Part shown: positions 47,901 to 58,744 of the stretch, piece by piece
How positions within the stretch are numbered: position 1 is the first letter of the stretch
How the letters are laid out: every line of letters begins with the position of its first letter
Made by a program: the position numbers and the translations under genes
From: Zeugodacus cucurbitae
Lineage: Eukaryota; Arthropoda; Insecta; Diptera; Tephritidae
Assembly: GCF_028554725.1 (NCBI RefSeq)
Contig: NC_071667.1
Location: 32,197,501 to 32,261,500, forward strand
Length of the DNA: 64,000 bases
Direction of reading: 5' to 3'
The notes under the pieces: generated by a model
Seen by the model: the letters and a program-made list of their open reading frames with translations, nothing else
The model's database searches: none
Told to the model about the DNA's origin: nothing

Positions 47901-48261
47901 AATTAAGAGTCCGGACATTCCAGGTGCATGCCCTCAAATCATGATCCTTAGTACGTTTGCAGGGATCGTCATCAAAAGGGGGGTTTCTCATCCGAGGCTC
48001 GGTGTTTGTTTTCATTGGGGAGATTTTTTTATGTGGTGGGTCCCAAGCCCTACGCACAACCGCACAAGCGGGCTTCGCCTTCTCACTTTAGCTCGCCTCC
48101 AAACGGATGTCTGTTAGCTACCCACGGGATACTTGGTCTAAAACCGGAAGTCGTGAGCTGCTTGAGTCATATGCAAAAGAATCGTTCCTGGCCACTCCCA
48201 AGTGAATGGCAATCAGAAACTTTCCTCACTTGCGTGAACTTCTACATATGACCCCATCCCC
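44994..48261 (-). mobile_element. Near full-length RTE element R-7
   Basis: About 3.27 kb with an 8-bp duplication CTCTTATA (plus-strand reading) at 44,986-44,993 and 48,262-48,269 on either side. Its 3' tail is an (AT)10 run (44,991-45,010), unlike the AAG and CATA tails of other copies here. Its 5' leader is shared with R-1 and R-9. Confidence 0.9.
45028..48057 (-). CDS. RTE polyprotein: endonuclease and reverse transcriptase, 1009 codons
   Basis: Single uninterrupted frame. The apurinic-like endonuclease occupies about residues 40-270 (QEVRWTGQG, LGDFNARVG, DSDHYLVAAK). A basic linker with K/R-rich helices follows, then the RT at about 480-800 with NNKAAGADGLPAELF, IDFKAAFDSTKR, GFRQGDSLSCDFF and YADD at residues 746-749, and a C-terminal basic region (RWQGHVVRMEE, GGSRGRGRPPLRW). 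The first ATG in the frame is residue 15 (48,015); the leading 14 codons have no ATG. All catalytic motifs are present, so this is the best candidate for an active source copy in the window. It would nick target DNA and copy its RNA in place. Confidence 0.9.
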   Translation of the reverse strand: MRRAWDPPHKKISPMKTNTEPRMRNPPFDDDPCKRTKDHDLRACTWNVRTLNWEGASAQLVDVLIQLKADITAVQEVRWTGQGRKKVGPCDIYYSGHIKERKFGVGFVVGERLRRRVLAFTPVDERLATIRIKARFFNISLICAHAPTEEKDDVTKDAFYERLERTYERCPRHDVKIVLGDFNARVGKEGVFGTTVGKFGLHDETSPNGLRLIDFAGARNMVVCSTRFQHKKNHQATWLSPDRNTRNQIDHVVIDGRHVSSVLDVRTLRGPNIDSDHYLVAAKIRTRLCAAKNARQQTQGRFDVEKLQSQPTAERFSTRLALLLSESTHQHLDIRELWNGISNSLHTAAAETIGLRQRQKTSWYDENCRSAVERKQTAYLATLRSTTTRSGWDRYRELKREARRICRRKKKEAEMREYEKLEKLADMGNARKFYEKMRRLTEGFKTGALSCRDREGSLVTDVQSTLGLWREHFSDLLNGSESTTPGDGEPDSPIDDDGIDVPLPDHEEIRIAITRLKNNKAAGADGLPAELFIYGGEELIRCMHQLLCRIWSEESMPDDWNLSVLCPIHKKGDPTICANYRGISLLNIAYKVLSSVLCERLKPTVNELIGPYQCGFRPGKSTMDQIFTMRQILEKTRERRIDTHHLFIDFKAAFDSTKRSCLYAAMSEFGIPAKLIRLCKLTLSNTKSSVRIGKDLSEPFDTKRGFRQGDSLSCDFFNLLLEKIIRAAELNREGTIFYKSVQLLAYADDIDIIGSNNRVVCSAFSRLDKEAKRMGLVVNEDKTKYLLSSNKQSAHSRLGSHVTVDSHNFEVVDNFVYLGTSINTNNVSLEIQRRITLANRCYFGLSRQLKSKVLSRRTKIKLYKSLIIPVLMYGAEAWTMTTSDETTLGVFERKVLRKIYGPLNIGNGEYRRRWNDELYDLYDDIDIVQRIKRQRLRWQGHVVRMEENTPALKVFDAVPAGGSRGRGRPPLRWKDQVQSDLASLGVSSWRQKAKRRNEWRALVDSAIIA

Positions 48262-48269
48262 CTCTTATA

Positions 48270-49944
48270 ACCGCATACAATATTACCGAGCTCATGGCTT
48301 TAGCAATTAGAAAGCGCCGGCTGGAACGTACGCAGCCTCTGTTTGCCATCATTCTTGATAAGGCTTTATAAATCTTATTTGCCTTATTTGACGTGTAAGC
48401 CAAGTGCTCCTTGAATTTAAGCTTAGAGTCTAATATTACGCCTAAATACTTCAGCTGTGGCTGTGAAATAAACGCAATTCTCCTCAATTTTCCTGGTACT
48501 TATGAGCAATACTTCTGATTTGTGCTCAGCCAATTCCAAACTCATGGAAGAGAACCATTGGTTCTTTGGTTTTGGTAGTAAAACCAGACGCTGAACTTTC
48601 CAGGGGTCGGGGAATACCCCTTCTTTTATACATGCGTTGTACATTTTGGCAAACAGTTTGGGTTTCAAAGTTATGGCTACCTTTAGAGCTCTGTTGGGTA
48701 TGCCATCTAATCCAGGCGCTTTGTTGTTTTTAATTTTTTTCGCTATATCCCGAAGTTCTTCTTCCGTAACTAAAAGGGGTGACTCTGAAATTTTATTTCG
48801 CTCAGCAATGTTAATTGCTTCGTGCGTCGGAAATAATGCCACGACGACTTTCTTCATGAACGGAGCGCATTTAGGTTGTTGCGAGTTATTTTTGAACTTC
48901 GACATACAGATTTTGTATGTAGTTCCCCAGGGATCAATATTTGCTTCTTCGCAGAGCTTTTCAAAGCAGGATCTTTTGCTGCGAGTGATGGCTGACTTCA
49001 GGAGCTTCTTATGTCTTTTAAACGTTTCTTTAAGGATATCTTCGTTTTCTCTACCCTCGTTGCGCTTTAACCGACGCCTTGATGAATGACAGAGCTTCCT
49101 CAGCGTGGCAATTTCATCGTTCCACCAATATACAGGACGTCGTTTGTTGTGATGTTTTGACCTTCGCATTGTTGCGTCGCATGCTGCGAACAGCTCTTTT
49201 CGCAATGCGGATACTAAGTGGGCCGCGTCTTCGCCTGCTGCCTTTGCTGCACTCCAGACTATCTCAAAAACATCAGTATCGAATTCGTTTTGCTTCCAGC
49301 TTCGTTTCTGAGCAGTGTTCCCTCTCGGGGGTTCCGTTTCTCGGGACACTGAAACTTCAGCAACGATAGCCATGTGATCACTATATGTAAACAAGTCTGA
49401 CACCTCCCACTTAATCTGCATGCTAAATGCGTTATTTTGCAAACATAAGGTCTATTATTGAACCTTAATTTCCATTTTGATATGTGTTTTTGGTACCGCT
49501 ATTTATTAACGTAAGGTTTGTTTGACTCAGGAGATCTAGTATTAAACGCCCACGACTTCTGCTTCCCCAAGCAGTAGACCAAGCATTAAAATCGCCTGCT
49601 AGTATTATCGGCGATTTGCCTCTAGTTTCTAGAGATAGCTCAAGAAAGTTTTCAAATTCCGAGATTGATACGCTGGGGCGGACATAGCAACTTACCAAAT
49701 ATATACCATGCATATTAGCCCATGTGAAACCAGTTTGGGCTGCTCTGGAGCATGACGTGAAAGGTTTTCCTTTGCAGGACCATATTGCCGCCTTCCCACT
49801 TATGTCTGAGATCCAAGTGCTTTCCGAGCGCTGAATATATTGCTCGCTCAATAAGGCAATATCCATATTATTCTCTAACAGCGTCTGTTTTAGCAGTTCT
49901 TGTGCTGCAGCTCAATGATTTAGATTTAACTGCAATATTTTCAT
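48270..49944 (-). pseudogene. R1 ORF2, endonuclease and damaged RT
   Basis: Begins at ATG 49,944 overlapping the ORF1 stop. A TGA falls at codon 11. The endonuclease core is readable (LLSEQY, LAGDFNAWSTAWGSRSRGR) to about 49,465, a frameshift follows near 49,445, then the RT N-terminus (NNKAPGLDGIPNRAL, VQRLVLLPKPKN). At about 48,555 a deletion of the RT palm joins this to SSMSLELAEHKSEVLLIS. A second frameshift precedes QPQLKYLGVILDSKLKF. Non-functional. Confidence 0.85.
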
Positions 49945-50985
49945 TTTCGCAGTGATTTTGACATTTCTAAGTACTTGGGGCAAGTGGTGCTCATGACTGA
50001 GTGATCTCCTTTGCAAAGCACACAGCTTGGAGCGTTGGTACATAACTTTGCAACGTGTCCCCCGGTTCCACAACGTATGCAGAGGGAAGACCTGTCAATC
50101 GGGTAGCAGCATGTTCGTGCCATGTGACCTAGTTGAAAACACCTAAAACAACGTGTTTTCTTTATATTGTCACGCTTAAGTGCCGCTTTGGCATCTTGGG
50201 CGCGAAGACACAACAGAGATATCTGTGTGGCGCTACGTTTTTCGCATATTTTTAATATTCGATTTCTCCTTTAAGAGTTTTTTTTAATATATGTCACATT
50301 CGATCCCAATTCTTCGAGCTCACTGTTGCTTTTTATTTTACGCAATATATCAGCATAAGAAGCGCCGTCTTTTTTGGTTAAAATAATAGCGTATGTTTTC
50401 AATCTGATTTTTTTCTCTATCAGCCTCTTCTTCTTTACCACATCCACCCATGTTTCACCTGCGCTGGGTTTATTTCCTGCTGATTTCATGGTCTCGCTTT
50501 TTTTTGACTGCGATTTTTCGTTTACATTCATATGTTTCTTTGTTGGTGGTAGTTGACCTTGTAACTCCCGCAGTCTTTTTGGAGTAATTACCTCTTTTCT
50601 AATAAGCACTTTCTCCACCATAGTTTTCCTCAGTGCACTTTCGTTTTTTTTTCGCTTTATTATACAGACTCACTACGCTGCTTACTACATCGCGCATGGC
50701 TTGGTTAATGTGTCGTTGGCCAGACATAATGTTTTCTAGCTCTTTAACCTTAGTACCAAGTTTACTGAAAACATTTGCAGTTTCACCAATCTGCGATTCC
50801 AGATTTTTTCCACCGCTTTTAACTTGGTCGACATTGTCGCCATTCTTTGTTGATCCAGAAGCTTTGGATACCTCGTTGTTGCCGTTTGGAAGCGTTCTCA
50901 TTATTTTGGAGTTCCTCCTAAAAGGATTCTCCGGTGTTCGTCCATCACCATTTTCAGAGGCCATACCATTGAGAACACCTGTCAA
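49941..50985 (-). pseudogene. R1 ORF1 (gag-like) with frameshifts
   Basis: Three frames in series: 50,985-50,599 (polar, charged N-terminus), 50,621-50,271 (lysine-rich middle) and 50,213-49,941 with three zinc knuckles (CFRCFQLGHMARTC, CIRCGTGGHVAKLC, CVLCKGDHSVMSTTC). This is the RNA-binding protein of R1/Jockey-type LINEs. The stop TGA overlaps the ORF2 ATG in ATGA (49,941-49,944), a coupling arrangement usual in this clade. Confidence 0.85.
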
Positions 50986-51369
50986 TAGGTACGTTCAGTT
51001 CCTAACGCTAACGGTTGGCAACGCCAAAACCAAAGGAGAAGAGAAAACACAAAAGGGATCAGCTGATCGAGCAAAACAAAACGGCAAAATAAAATAAATG
51101 CACGTTTTTTTTGTCTCAACCGCTAATAGGAAATAATGTTTAATTTTTTCAATTTGCCGCGAAAAAAACAGGCAAGTGCAAATTAATTTTAATAAAAAAG
51201 CAATTTCTACTTATCTATTCCTGTAGGTATAGTGTCCAGTCAAAAAATTCCAGTTTACTGAAAAGCTTCAAGCTAAACTATTGTTGTTGGTGTGAAAAAA
51301 CTTGGAGATTCGTATAAAACCCAAGGGCCTCACAAAAAACACGTCTGCTTCACTCTAAACACTTCACCC

Positions 51370-52262
51370 ATGTAGCCTATGTTACTCAGGGTGAATGTAG
51401 ATTCCCAATGGTGAAAGAATTTTTTAACCGGCACAGTAGTTTTCGAGTTTAATCAATACAAACATACATACAAATCTTACTTCTTTATAATAGTAGTATA
51501 GATAAATGTAGCCTATGTTACTAAGTATGAATGTAGATTTCCAATGGTGAAAGAATTTTTGAATTAGCACAGTAGTTTTCGAGTTTATTCAATACAAACA
51601 TACATACAAATCTTACTTCTTTATAATAGTAGTATAGATAAATGTAGCCTATGTTACTGAGGGTGAATGTAGATTTCCAATGGTGAAAGAACTTTTGAAT
51701 CGGCACAGTAGTTTTCGAGTTTATTCAATACAAACATATTTATAAATCTTTCCTTCCATTGTGAAAGAATATTTGAACAGGCACAGTAGTTTTCTAGTGT
51801 ATTCAATATAAACATACCTACAAATCTTACCTCTTTATAATAATAGTATAGATAAATGAATCCTTTGCTATTCAGGGTGGATGCAGATTTCCAATGGTGA
51901 AGGATTTTTTGAATTGGCAGAGTAGCTTTCGAGTTTATTCAATACAAACATTCATACAAATCTTACCTCTTTATAATAGAAGTATAGATAAATGTAGCCT
52001 ATGTTACTCAGGGTGAATGTAGATTTCCAATGGTGAAAGAACTTTTGAATCGGCACAGTAGTTTTCGAGTTTATTCAATACAAACGTATTTATAAATCTT
52101 TCCTTCCATTGTGAAAGAATTTTTGAATTGGCAGAGTAGCTTTCGAGTTTATTCAATACAAACATTCATACAAATCTTACCTCTTTATAATAGTAGTATA
52201 GATAAATGTAGCCTATGTTACTGAGGGTGAATGTAGATTTCTTACCTCTTTATAATAGTAGT
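51370..52262 (+). repeat. Minisatellite C, second part
   Basis: About six to seven units, some shortened; consecutive GTAGCCT starts at 51,508 and 51,644 give a 136-bp period. It continues the array interrupted by R1 and is then entered by the Tigger element. Confidence 0.85.
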
Positions 52263-54470
52263 AAAGTAAAAGCTCCTTATTCGCGCTTCCTTTATTCGCG
52301 TTTTCACTATTCGCGGATTAAAAAAATGAGACCCAATTTTTATATTCGCGACTAAAATTTTTTTTATTCGCGGATCTAATAAGTACATACATAATAATAA
52401 AATTATTCCAATAGGTATCCAACCCAATATTCTTGCCAAATGGACTAATAAAAAAGTAAAATAGATCTTATTACAAGAAAATGTTAAATATTCCACTATT
52501 TTCGCAGTATGTTTGAACTTTTGGTAATATTGTTCTTACTCTTGTTCGTACCCATTTTTTAGAAAACTTTCAAAAAACACTTTAAATTAAATGAAATAAA
52601 CTCTTCACTTTTTTAATAATTTTTTTTTGCACAGATCGTGATTGCTAAGGTTTCGTTACATTGGCTTAATTATATGAGCACACCCGACTAGATCACCTGC
52701 GAATTTATTTTAATTTTTTCGCCAACCACGATACTTATTTCTTATTTTTAAATCGCGAATGGAATAGGACGAGATGGGTTTGAACAGATAGAATGAAGTG
52801 ACATTGAGGAATTGCTTGAATCGCAAGATGAAGATTTGACTGAAACCGACTTGGAGGAAATGTTAAATTCACAACCTATTGAAAAAGAGGCTTCAACAAG
52901 CACTGGAAACGTGACATTCAATTTGAAAAATCTTTGTAAAGGTTTAAGAATGGCAAATGAGCTTTGCGATTTCTTTATGAACATTGATCCGCGTATGGAA
53001 AGAAGTCTAATTTTTAAGAGACAAATTGCTAATGCGACTGTCTGAATTGATGGAGCTTTTGAAAACTGCTAAGCAAGATAAAATTACAAAATTCTTCAAA
53101 CCATTGCCTAAGCCTTAAGATAATTAATTAAAATGTTCAAAAACTTCAATTAAATCATTTTTATACTCTCGCAACAAAAGTTGCTAAGAGAGTATTATAG
53201 TTTTGTTCACATAACTGTTGTTTGTAAGTCCTAAAACTAAACGAGTTAGATATAAAGTTATATATACCAAAGTGATCAGGGTGACGAGTAAAGTTCAAAT
53301 CCGGATGTCCGTCTGTCCATCCGTGCAAGCTGTAACTTGAGTAAAAATTGAGATATCTTAATGAAACTTGGAACACGTGTTCCTCGGCACCATAAGAAGG
53401 TTAAGTTCGAAGATGGTCGGAATTGGACCACTGCCACGCCCACAAAATGGCGATAACCGAAAACACATAAAGAGCTATAACTAAGCCATAAATTAATCTA
53501 TGGAAATAAAATTTGGTATGAAAGATCGAACTATGAAGGGGCATATTTGGATGTAATTTTTTTGGGGAAGTGGGCGTGGTCCCGCCCCCAAATAGGTTTT
53601 TACATATATCGCAAACCAATAGAACTATATAAACCAAACTTTCTGCAGTCGTTTTTTTAGCCACTTCTTAATACAATCCAAAAATGAAATAAATCGAATA
53701 ATAACCACGCCCACCTCCCATACAAAGGTTATGTTGAAAATTACTAAAAGTGAGTTAACTCACTAACGAAAAACGTCAGAAACACTAAATTTCACATAAG
53801 AAATGGCAGATGGAAGCTGGACTCAGATTTTTTTACAAAATGAAAAATGGGCGAGGCGTCGCCCACTTATGGGTCAAAAACCATATCTCAGGAACTACTC
53901 GACCGATTTCAATGAAACTTGGTTTGTAATAGTTTCCTTACATCCCAATGATATGTTGTGAAAATAGGCCAAATCGCTTCACAACCACGCCTACTTCCTA
54001 TATACTAGAACTTTAGAGACGATCTGAATCGTTTACTTTACAATATATAAAGTAAGCACTTGTGAAGATATCGGTGCAGAACTTTGCACAAATGCTATGT
54101 TTATAGTAAGCAAGCCCCATTCTAAAAATCGTCAAAATCGGACCATAGGTTTTCAAGGCCCCATATATCAAACATAAGGACCTCGGTGCTTCTAACCTAA
54201 TATTAGGGTTTTCAACTTTCAATGGACTTTAAACCATATATGTATATGACGAATATGTGGGTCAAGATTAACTTGCGAGAGTATAAAATGTTCGGTTACA
54301 CCCGAACTTAGCCCTTCCTTACTTGTTTTATATACCTATTTGTTTTTTTTTTGTCACCTAGGAACATATCCCCTATAATCCCATAAAAATTACCATCCCG
54401 TATTCACGGTTTCTGTATTCGCGGCATATTTTTGGAACATATACCCTGCGAATAAAGAGTTTTTACTATA
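52263..54470 (+). mobile_element. Tigger/pogo-like element B2, carrying family A copy A-12
   Basis: Inserted in a minisatellite unit at TA. Ends resemble those of B1 with slight decay. Between about 52,786 and 53,118 it encodes the transposase C-terminus (ELLESQDEDLTETDLEEM, CDFFMNIDPRMERSLIF), with a stop at 53,043-53,045, then KTAKQDKITKFFKPLP in another frame. The DDE core is absent. The family A copy sits in a T-run that is uninterrupted in B1. Confidence 0.85.
53160..54327 (+). repeat. Family A reference copy A-12 (mini-me/DINE-1-like, Helentron-associated)
   Basis: Boundaries are fixed by the uninterrupted B1. Order: subterminal TATACTCTCGCAAC; TA-rich tract and core CCAAAGTGATCAGGGTGACG near 53,269; a GTCY-type run near 53,303; then GC-rich blocks in alternating orientation at 53,434, 53,570, 53,705, 53,848 and 53,985; the inverted subterminal TTGCGAGAGTATA (54,273-54,285); a hairpin with GTTCGG (54,290-54,295) and CCGAAC (54,302-54,307); and terminal CTTACTTG in a T-run. 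TA and GTCY tracts around a core, paired subterminal repeats and a 3' hairpin are the published layout of dipteran mini-me/DINE-1 elements, as I recall it. No protein. Confidence 0.75.
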
Positions 54471-54582
54471 TAGGTAAAAGTAGCCCATGTTACTCAGGGT
54501 GAATGTAGATTTCCAATGTTGAAAGAATTTTTGAATCGGTACAGAAGTTTTCGAGTTTATTCAATACAAACATACATAAAAA
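54471..54582 (+). repeat. Minisatellite C fragment
   Basis: Remainder of the unit into which B2 was inserted. It ends where family A copy A-13 begins. Confidence 0.8.
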
Positions 54583-57500
54583 TTTTTATACTCTCGCAAC
54601 AAATGTTGCTAAGAGAGTATTATAGTTTTGTCCACATAACGGTTGTTTGTAAGTCCTAAAACTAAACGAGTTAGATAAAGGGTTATATATACCAAAGTGA
54701 TCAGGGTGACGAATAAAGTTCAAATCCGGATGTCTGTCTGTCCGTCCGTCCGTCCGTCTGTCCGTCCGTGCAAGCAGTAACTTGAGTAAAAATTGAGATA
54801 TCTTAATGAAACTTTGAACACGTGTTCCTTGGCACCATAAGAAGGTTAAGTTCGAAGATGGACGGAATCGGACCACTGCTACGCCCACAAAATGACGATA
54901 ACCAAAAACACATAAAGAGCTATAACTAAGCCATAAATAAAGTTATGAAAATAAAATTTGGAACATAGGATCACATTTGGGAGGGGCACATTTGAATGTA
55001 AATTTTTTGGAAAAGTGGGCGTGACCTCGTCCCCAAATAGGTTTTTTGTATATATCTTGCAAACCAATAAAGCTATACAGTCCAAAAATGAAAGAAATCG
55101 GATAATAACCACGCCCACCTCCCATACAAAGGATAGGTTGAAAATGACTAAAAGTGCGTTACTCACTAACGAGAAACGTCAGAAACACCAAATTTTACAT
55201 AAGAAATGGCAGAAGGAAGCTGCACTGAGATTTTTTTACAAAATGGAAAATGGGTGTGGCGTCGCCCACTTATGGGTAAAAAACCTCAAGAACTACTCGA
55301 CAGATTTCAATGAAATTCGGTATATAATATTTTCTTGACACCCTGATGACACTGGTGGAATATGGGCGAAATCGGTTCACAACTACGCCTACTTCCCATA
55401 TAACTCAATTTTGAATTTCATCTTATTCCTTCACTTTATAATATATACATAAGGCACCAATGAAGATAGCGAAATAAAACTTTACACAAATACTGTATAT
55501 GATATGTTGCATCACTTGTGAAAATTTTGTCGAAATCAGACTATAACTTTTCAATGCCCCGGAAATCGAATCGTAGCGAGGTTCTTCAACATATCGCTTA
55601 TTTGCGCCCACGCCCCAACGGAAGAGAAGGACGATGTGACCAAAGATGCTTTCTATGAGCGCCTAGAACGCACCTATGAGCGCTGCCCCCGCCACGATGT
55701 CAAAATCGTGCTTGGTGATTTTAACGCCAGGGTGGGTAAAGAAGGTGTCTTTGACAGTCGGAAAATTCAGCCTCCATGACGAAACATCGCCAAACGGCCT
55801 GAGGCTGATCGACTTCGCTGGGGCCCGAAATAGCTATTTGGCTGTCTCCTGATCGAAACACGCGTAACCAAATCGATCACGTTGTGATAGACGGTAGACA
55901 TGTATCCAGTGTTTTAGACGTGCGTACGCTCCGAGGACCAAATATAGACTCGGACCATTATCTGGTTGCAGCGAAGATACGCACCCGCCTCTGTGCAGCA
56001 AAGAACGCCCGTCAACAAACACAAGGAAGTTTCGACGTCGAAAAGCTGCAATCGCAACAGACAGCCACGAAATACTCTACTCGACTTGCACTCCTGCTCT
56101 CTGAGAGCACTAATCAGCATCTCGGTATAAGGGAACTGTGGAACGGCATCTCAAACTCACTGCGTACCGCTGCGGCCGAAACAATTGGATTTCGGCGACG
56201 ACAAAAAACAAGCTGGTACGATGAGGAATGCCGTCTCGCAGCGGAGAGAAAACAGACTGCCTACCTTGCAACGTTGCAAACAACCACAACACGTGCGGGA
56301 TGGGATAGATACCGAGAGCTGAAGTGGGAAGCGAGACGCATCTGCAGACAAAAAAAGAAAGAGGCTGAAATTCGTGAGTACGAAGAGCTTGAGAAGCCAG
56401 CAAACAGAGGTAATGCTCGAAAATTTTATGAAAAAATGAAGCGACTTAACGAAGGTTTCAAGACCGGAGCACCCTCATGTAGAGACCAAGGTGGTAATCT
56501 GGTAACCGATGTCCAGGGCATACTGGGATTATGGAGGGAACACTTCTCCGAACTGCTGAATGGCAGTGAAAGTACAACACCAGGAGTTGGCGAAGCCGAT
56601 TCCCCAATCGATGACGATGGAATAGATGTTCCATTACCCGACCATGAAGAAATTCGAATAGCAAGCACCCGCCTGAAGAACAACAAAGCGGCAGGGGCCG
56701 ATAGATTACCGGCTGAGCTATTCAAATACGGCGGCGAAGAACTGATAAGGTGCATGCATCAGCTTCTTTGCAGAATATGGTCGGAAGAAAGCATGCCTGA
56801 CGATTGGAATCTCAGTGTGCTCTGCCCAATCCATAAAAAGGGAGATCCCACAATCTGCGCCAATTACCGTGGGATCAGCCTCCTAAATATCGCCTATAAG
56901 GTTCTATCGAGCGTACTGTGTGAAAGACTTAAGCCCACCGTGATATTGATATCATCGGAAGCAACAACCGCGCCGTTTGTTCTGCTTTTTCCCGCATGGA
57001 TAAGGAGGCGAAGCGAATGGGTCTGGAGGTGAATGAGGACAAGAGGAAATATCTCCTGTCATAAAACAAACAGTCAGCGCACTCGCGTCTTGGCTCCCAC
57101 GTCACTGTTGACAGTCATAACTTCGAAGTCGTAGATAATTTCGTATACCTGGGAACCTGTATCAACAACACCAACAATGTCAGCCTCGAAATCCAGCGCA
57201 GAATCAGTCTTGCCAACAGGTGCTACTTTGGACTGAGTAGGCAATTGAACAGTAAAGTCCTCTCTCGACGAACCAAAATCAAACTCTTCAAGTCTCTTAT
57301 CATTCCCGTCCTGATTTATGGTGCAGAAGCTTGGACGATGTCAACATCAGATGAGACGACACTAGGAGTTTTCGAGAGGAAAATTTTGCGCAGGATTTAT
57401 GGTCCTCAGAACATTGGCAACGGCGAATACCGCAGACGATGGAACGATGAGCTGTACGAGTTATACGCCGGCATTGACATAGTTTAGCGAATAAAAAGAG

Positions 57501-58092
57501 AGCGGCTACGCTGGCTAGGTCATGTTGTCCGAATGGACGAAAACACTCCAGCTCTGAAAGTGTTCGATGCAGTACCCGCCGGAGGAAGCCGGGGAAGGGC
57601 AAGGCCTCCACTCCGTTGGAGGGACCGGGTGGAGAGCGACCTGGTTACACTTGGAATCTCCAACTGGCGCCGAACTGCGAAGGAAAGAGAGGAGTGGCGC
57701 GCTCTCATCGATTCGGCTATAACCGGCTAAACGGTTGAACGCCAATAACATACATACAGTGCCCCATGGTAATTTTTCACCGAAAATGTCGGTAAATCTC
57801 TCAGGTATCTTAATTTAATTCAGAGGAAATATTTGTCTTGTAATAGTGTGTCTCTGTACCAGAAAAGGTTAAAATCGAGTCATAACTTCCCTTATATATG
57901 AATATATGAGAATACCTAATTATTTTCAAAAATACGATGAGCTTAATAGCTTATAAATCGGTTAATATGTGAAATATATTTATGCCGAATATATGGGTCA
58001 AATTGTGTGTTTTCATAATAAAAATATAGCAACAAATTGCGAGAGTATAAAATGTTCGGCTGCACCCGAACTTAGCCTTTCCTTACTTGTTT
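54583..58092 (+). repeat. Family A copy A-13, split by an RTE
   Basis: The left part, 54,583-55,573, has the subterminal block, GTCY repeats (54,731-54,770) and GC-rich blocks at about 54,881, 55,015, 55,110 and 55,253. The right part, 57,757-58,092, has the subterminal block (58,036), hairpin (middle bases changed) and terminal CCTTACTTG. The RTE R-8 lies between. It is itself inserted in minisatellite C. Confidence 0.8.
55574..57756 (+). pseudogene. RTE relic R-8 lacking the RT core
   Basis: 5'-truncated within the endonuclease (APTEEKDDVTKDAF, LGDFNARVG), with small deletions near 55,750 and 55,830. A 382-codon frame (55,884-57,032) covers the end of the endonuclease, linker and RT start. 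At 56,940 LKPTV is joined to the sequence just after YADD, in another frame, removing the active site. Stops at 57,062 and 57,485 break the tail. It ends in a CATA repeat (57,744-57,754). No clear target duplication; a few bases of family A appear lost at the site. Confidence 0.85.
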
Positions 58093-58320
58093 CTATTGAT
58101 AATAGTAGTATAGATAAATGTAGCCTATGTTACTCAGGGTGAATGTAGATTTCCAATGGTGAACGAACTTTTGAATCGGCACAGTAGTTTTCGAGTTTAT
58201 TCAATACAAACATACATACAAATTTTTCCTATTGGTAATAGTAGTATAGATAAATGTAGCCTATGTTACTCAGGGTGAATGCAGATTTCCAATGGCGAAA
58301 AAATTTTTGAACTTCAAATT
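58093..58320 (+). repeat. Minisatellite C, third part
   Basis: About 1.6 units with the CTTTATAATAGTAG block partly changed to a shorter form. Confidence 0.8.
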
Positions 58321-58744
58321 ATTTCACTTTAAACTAAATATGTAACTTTAATTGAAGTGAAAGATTTTAGTACGGCAACAATGAAATGGCTGTTTGATAT
58401 GCCGCTGCCGTCTTCAAAATGTTCAAGACGCTGGCTTGAAAGTGACATTTGTGATCAGCCGTCGCTACGTCGTGTCGTGTCGTCGTCTTTGTGTTCAGCA
58501 CTTGGGTTTTACGAAATTCATTCTGGACGCTGACGTGATTCAAACCACTTCGTGCGCGTGGATGATAATTCCATTTTAAATAATTTGCTTTGTATTATAT
58601 TTTCCGACTATTCATCTTTTATCATTTGTCGAATAAAGTTCAATTCCTATTTGATTGTTGAAAGTATTGTTTAAAAAAAAAACGCAACAAAGAGGAGAAT
58701 ACAGTCTAATTTCCAGGAATAAAGGACCCGCATCAGGGAAAACT
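58321..58744. other. Unclassified insertion in the minisatellite
   Basis: About 425 bp unrelated to its flanks, GC-richer in 58,390-58,560, with AATAAA at 58,633 and an A-run at 58,672-58,682. It could be an LTR or retrogene piece, but no matching end, PBS or protein was found. Confidence 0.4.

Larger units (their letters stand above)
44266..51369 (-). mobile_element. R1-clade LINE inserted in the minisatellite, carrying a nested RTE
   Basis: Minus orientation: gag ORF1 (50,985-49,941), ORF2 with endonuclease, RT and C-terminal zinc region, then a T-rich (A-rich on minus) tail at 44,266-44,279. The 14-bp ATGTAGCCTATGTT flanks it (44,252-44,265 and 51,370-51,383), matching one register of the minisatellite unit. 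The RTE at 44,994-48,261 is inserted within its ORF2. Clade call rests on the gag knuckles, the ATGA overlap of the ORFs and the C-terminal CPVC...HVFFHC motif. Confidence 0.85.

Noticed and set aside
43674..52262. CRISPR-like regular repeats
   Set aside because: The period is over 130 bp, there are no unique spacers and no cas genes, and the genome is eukaryotic.
55574..57756. Target duplication around RTE R-8
   Set aside because: Only a few GC-rich bases (GCCCC) are shared, and family A sequence appears to be lost at the site.
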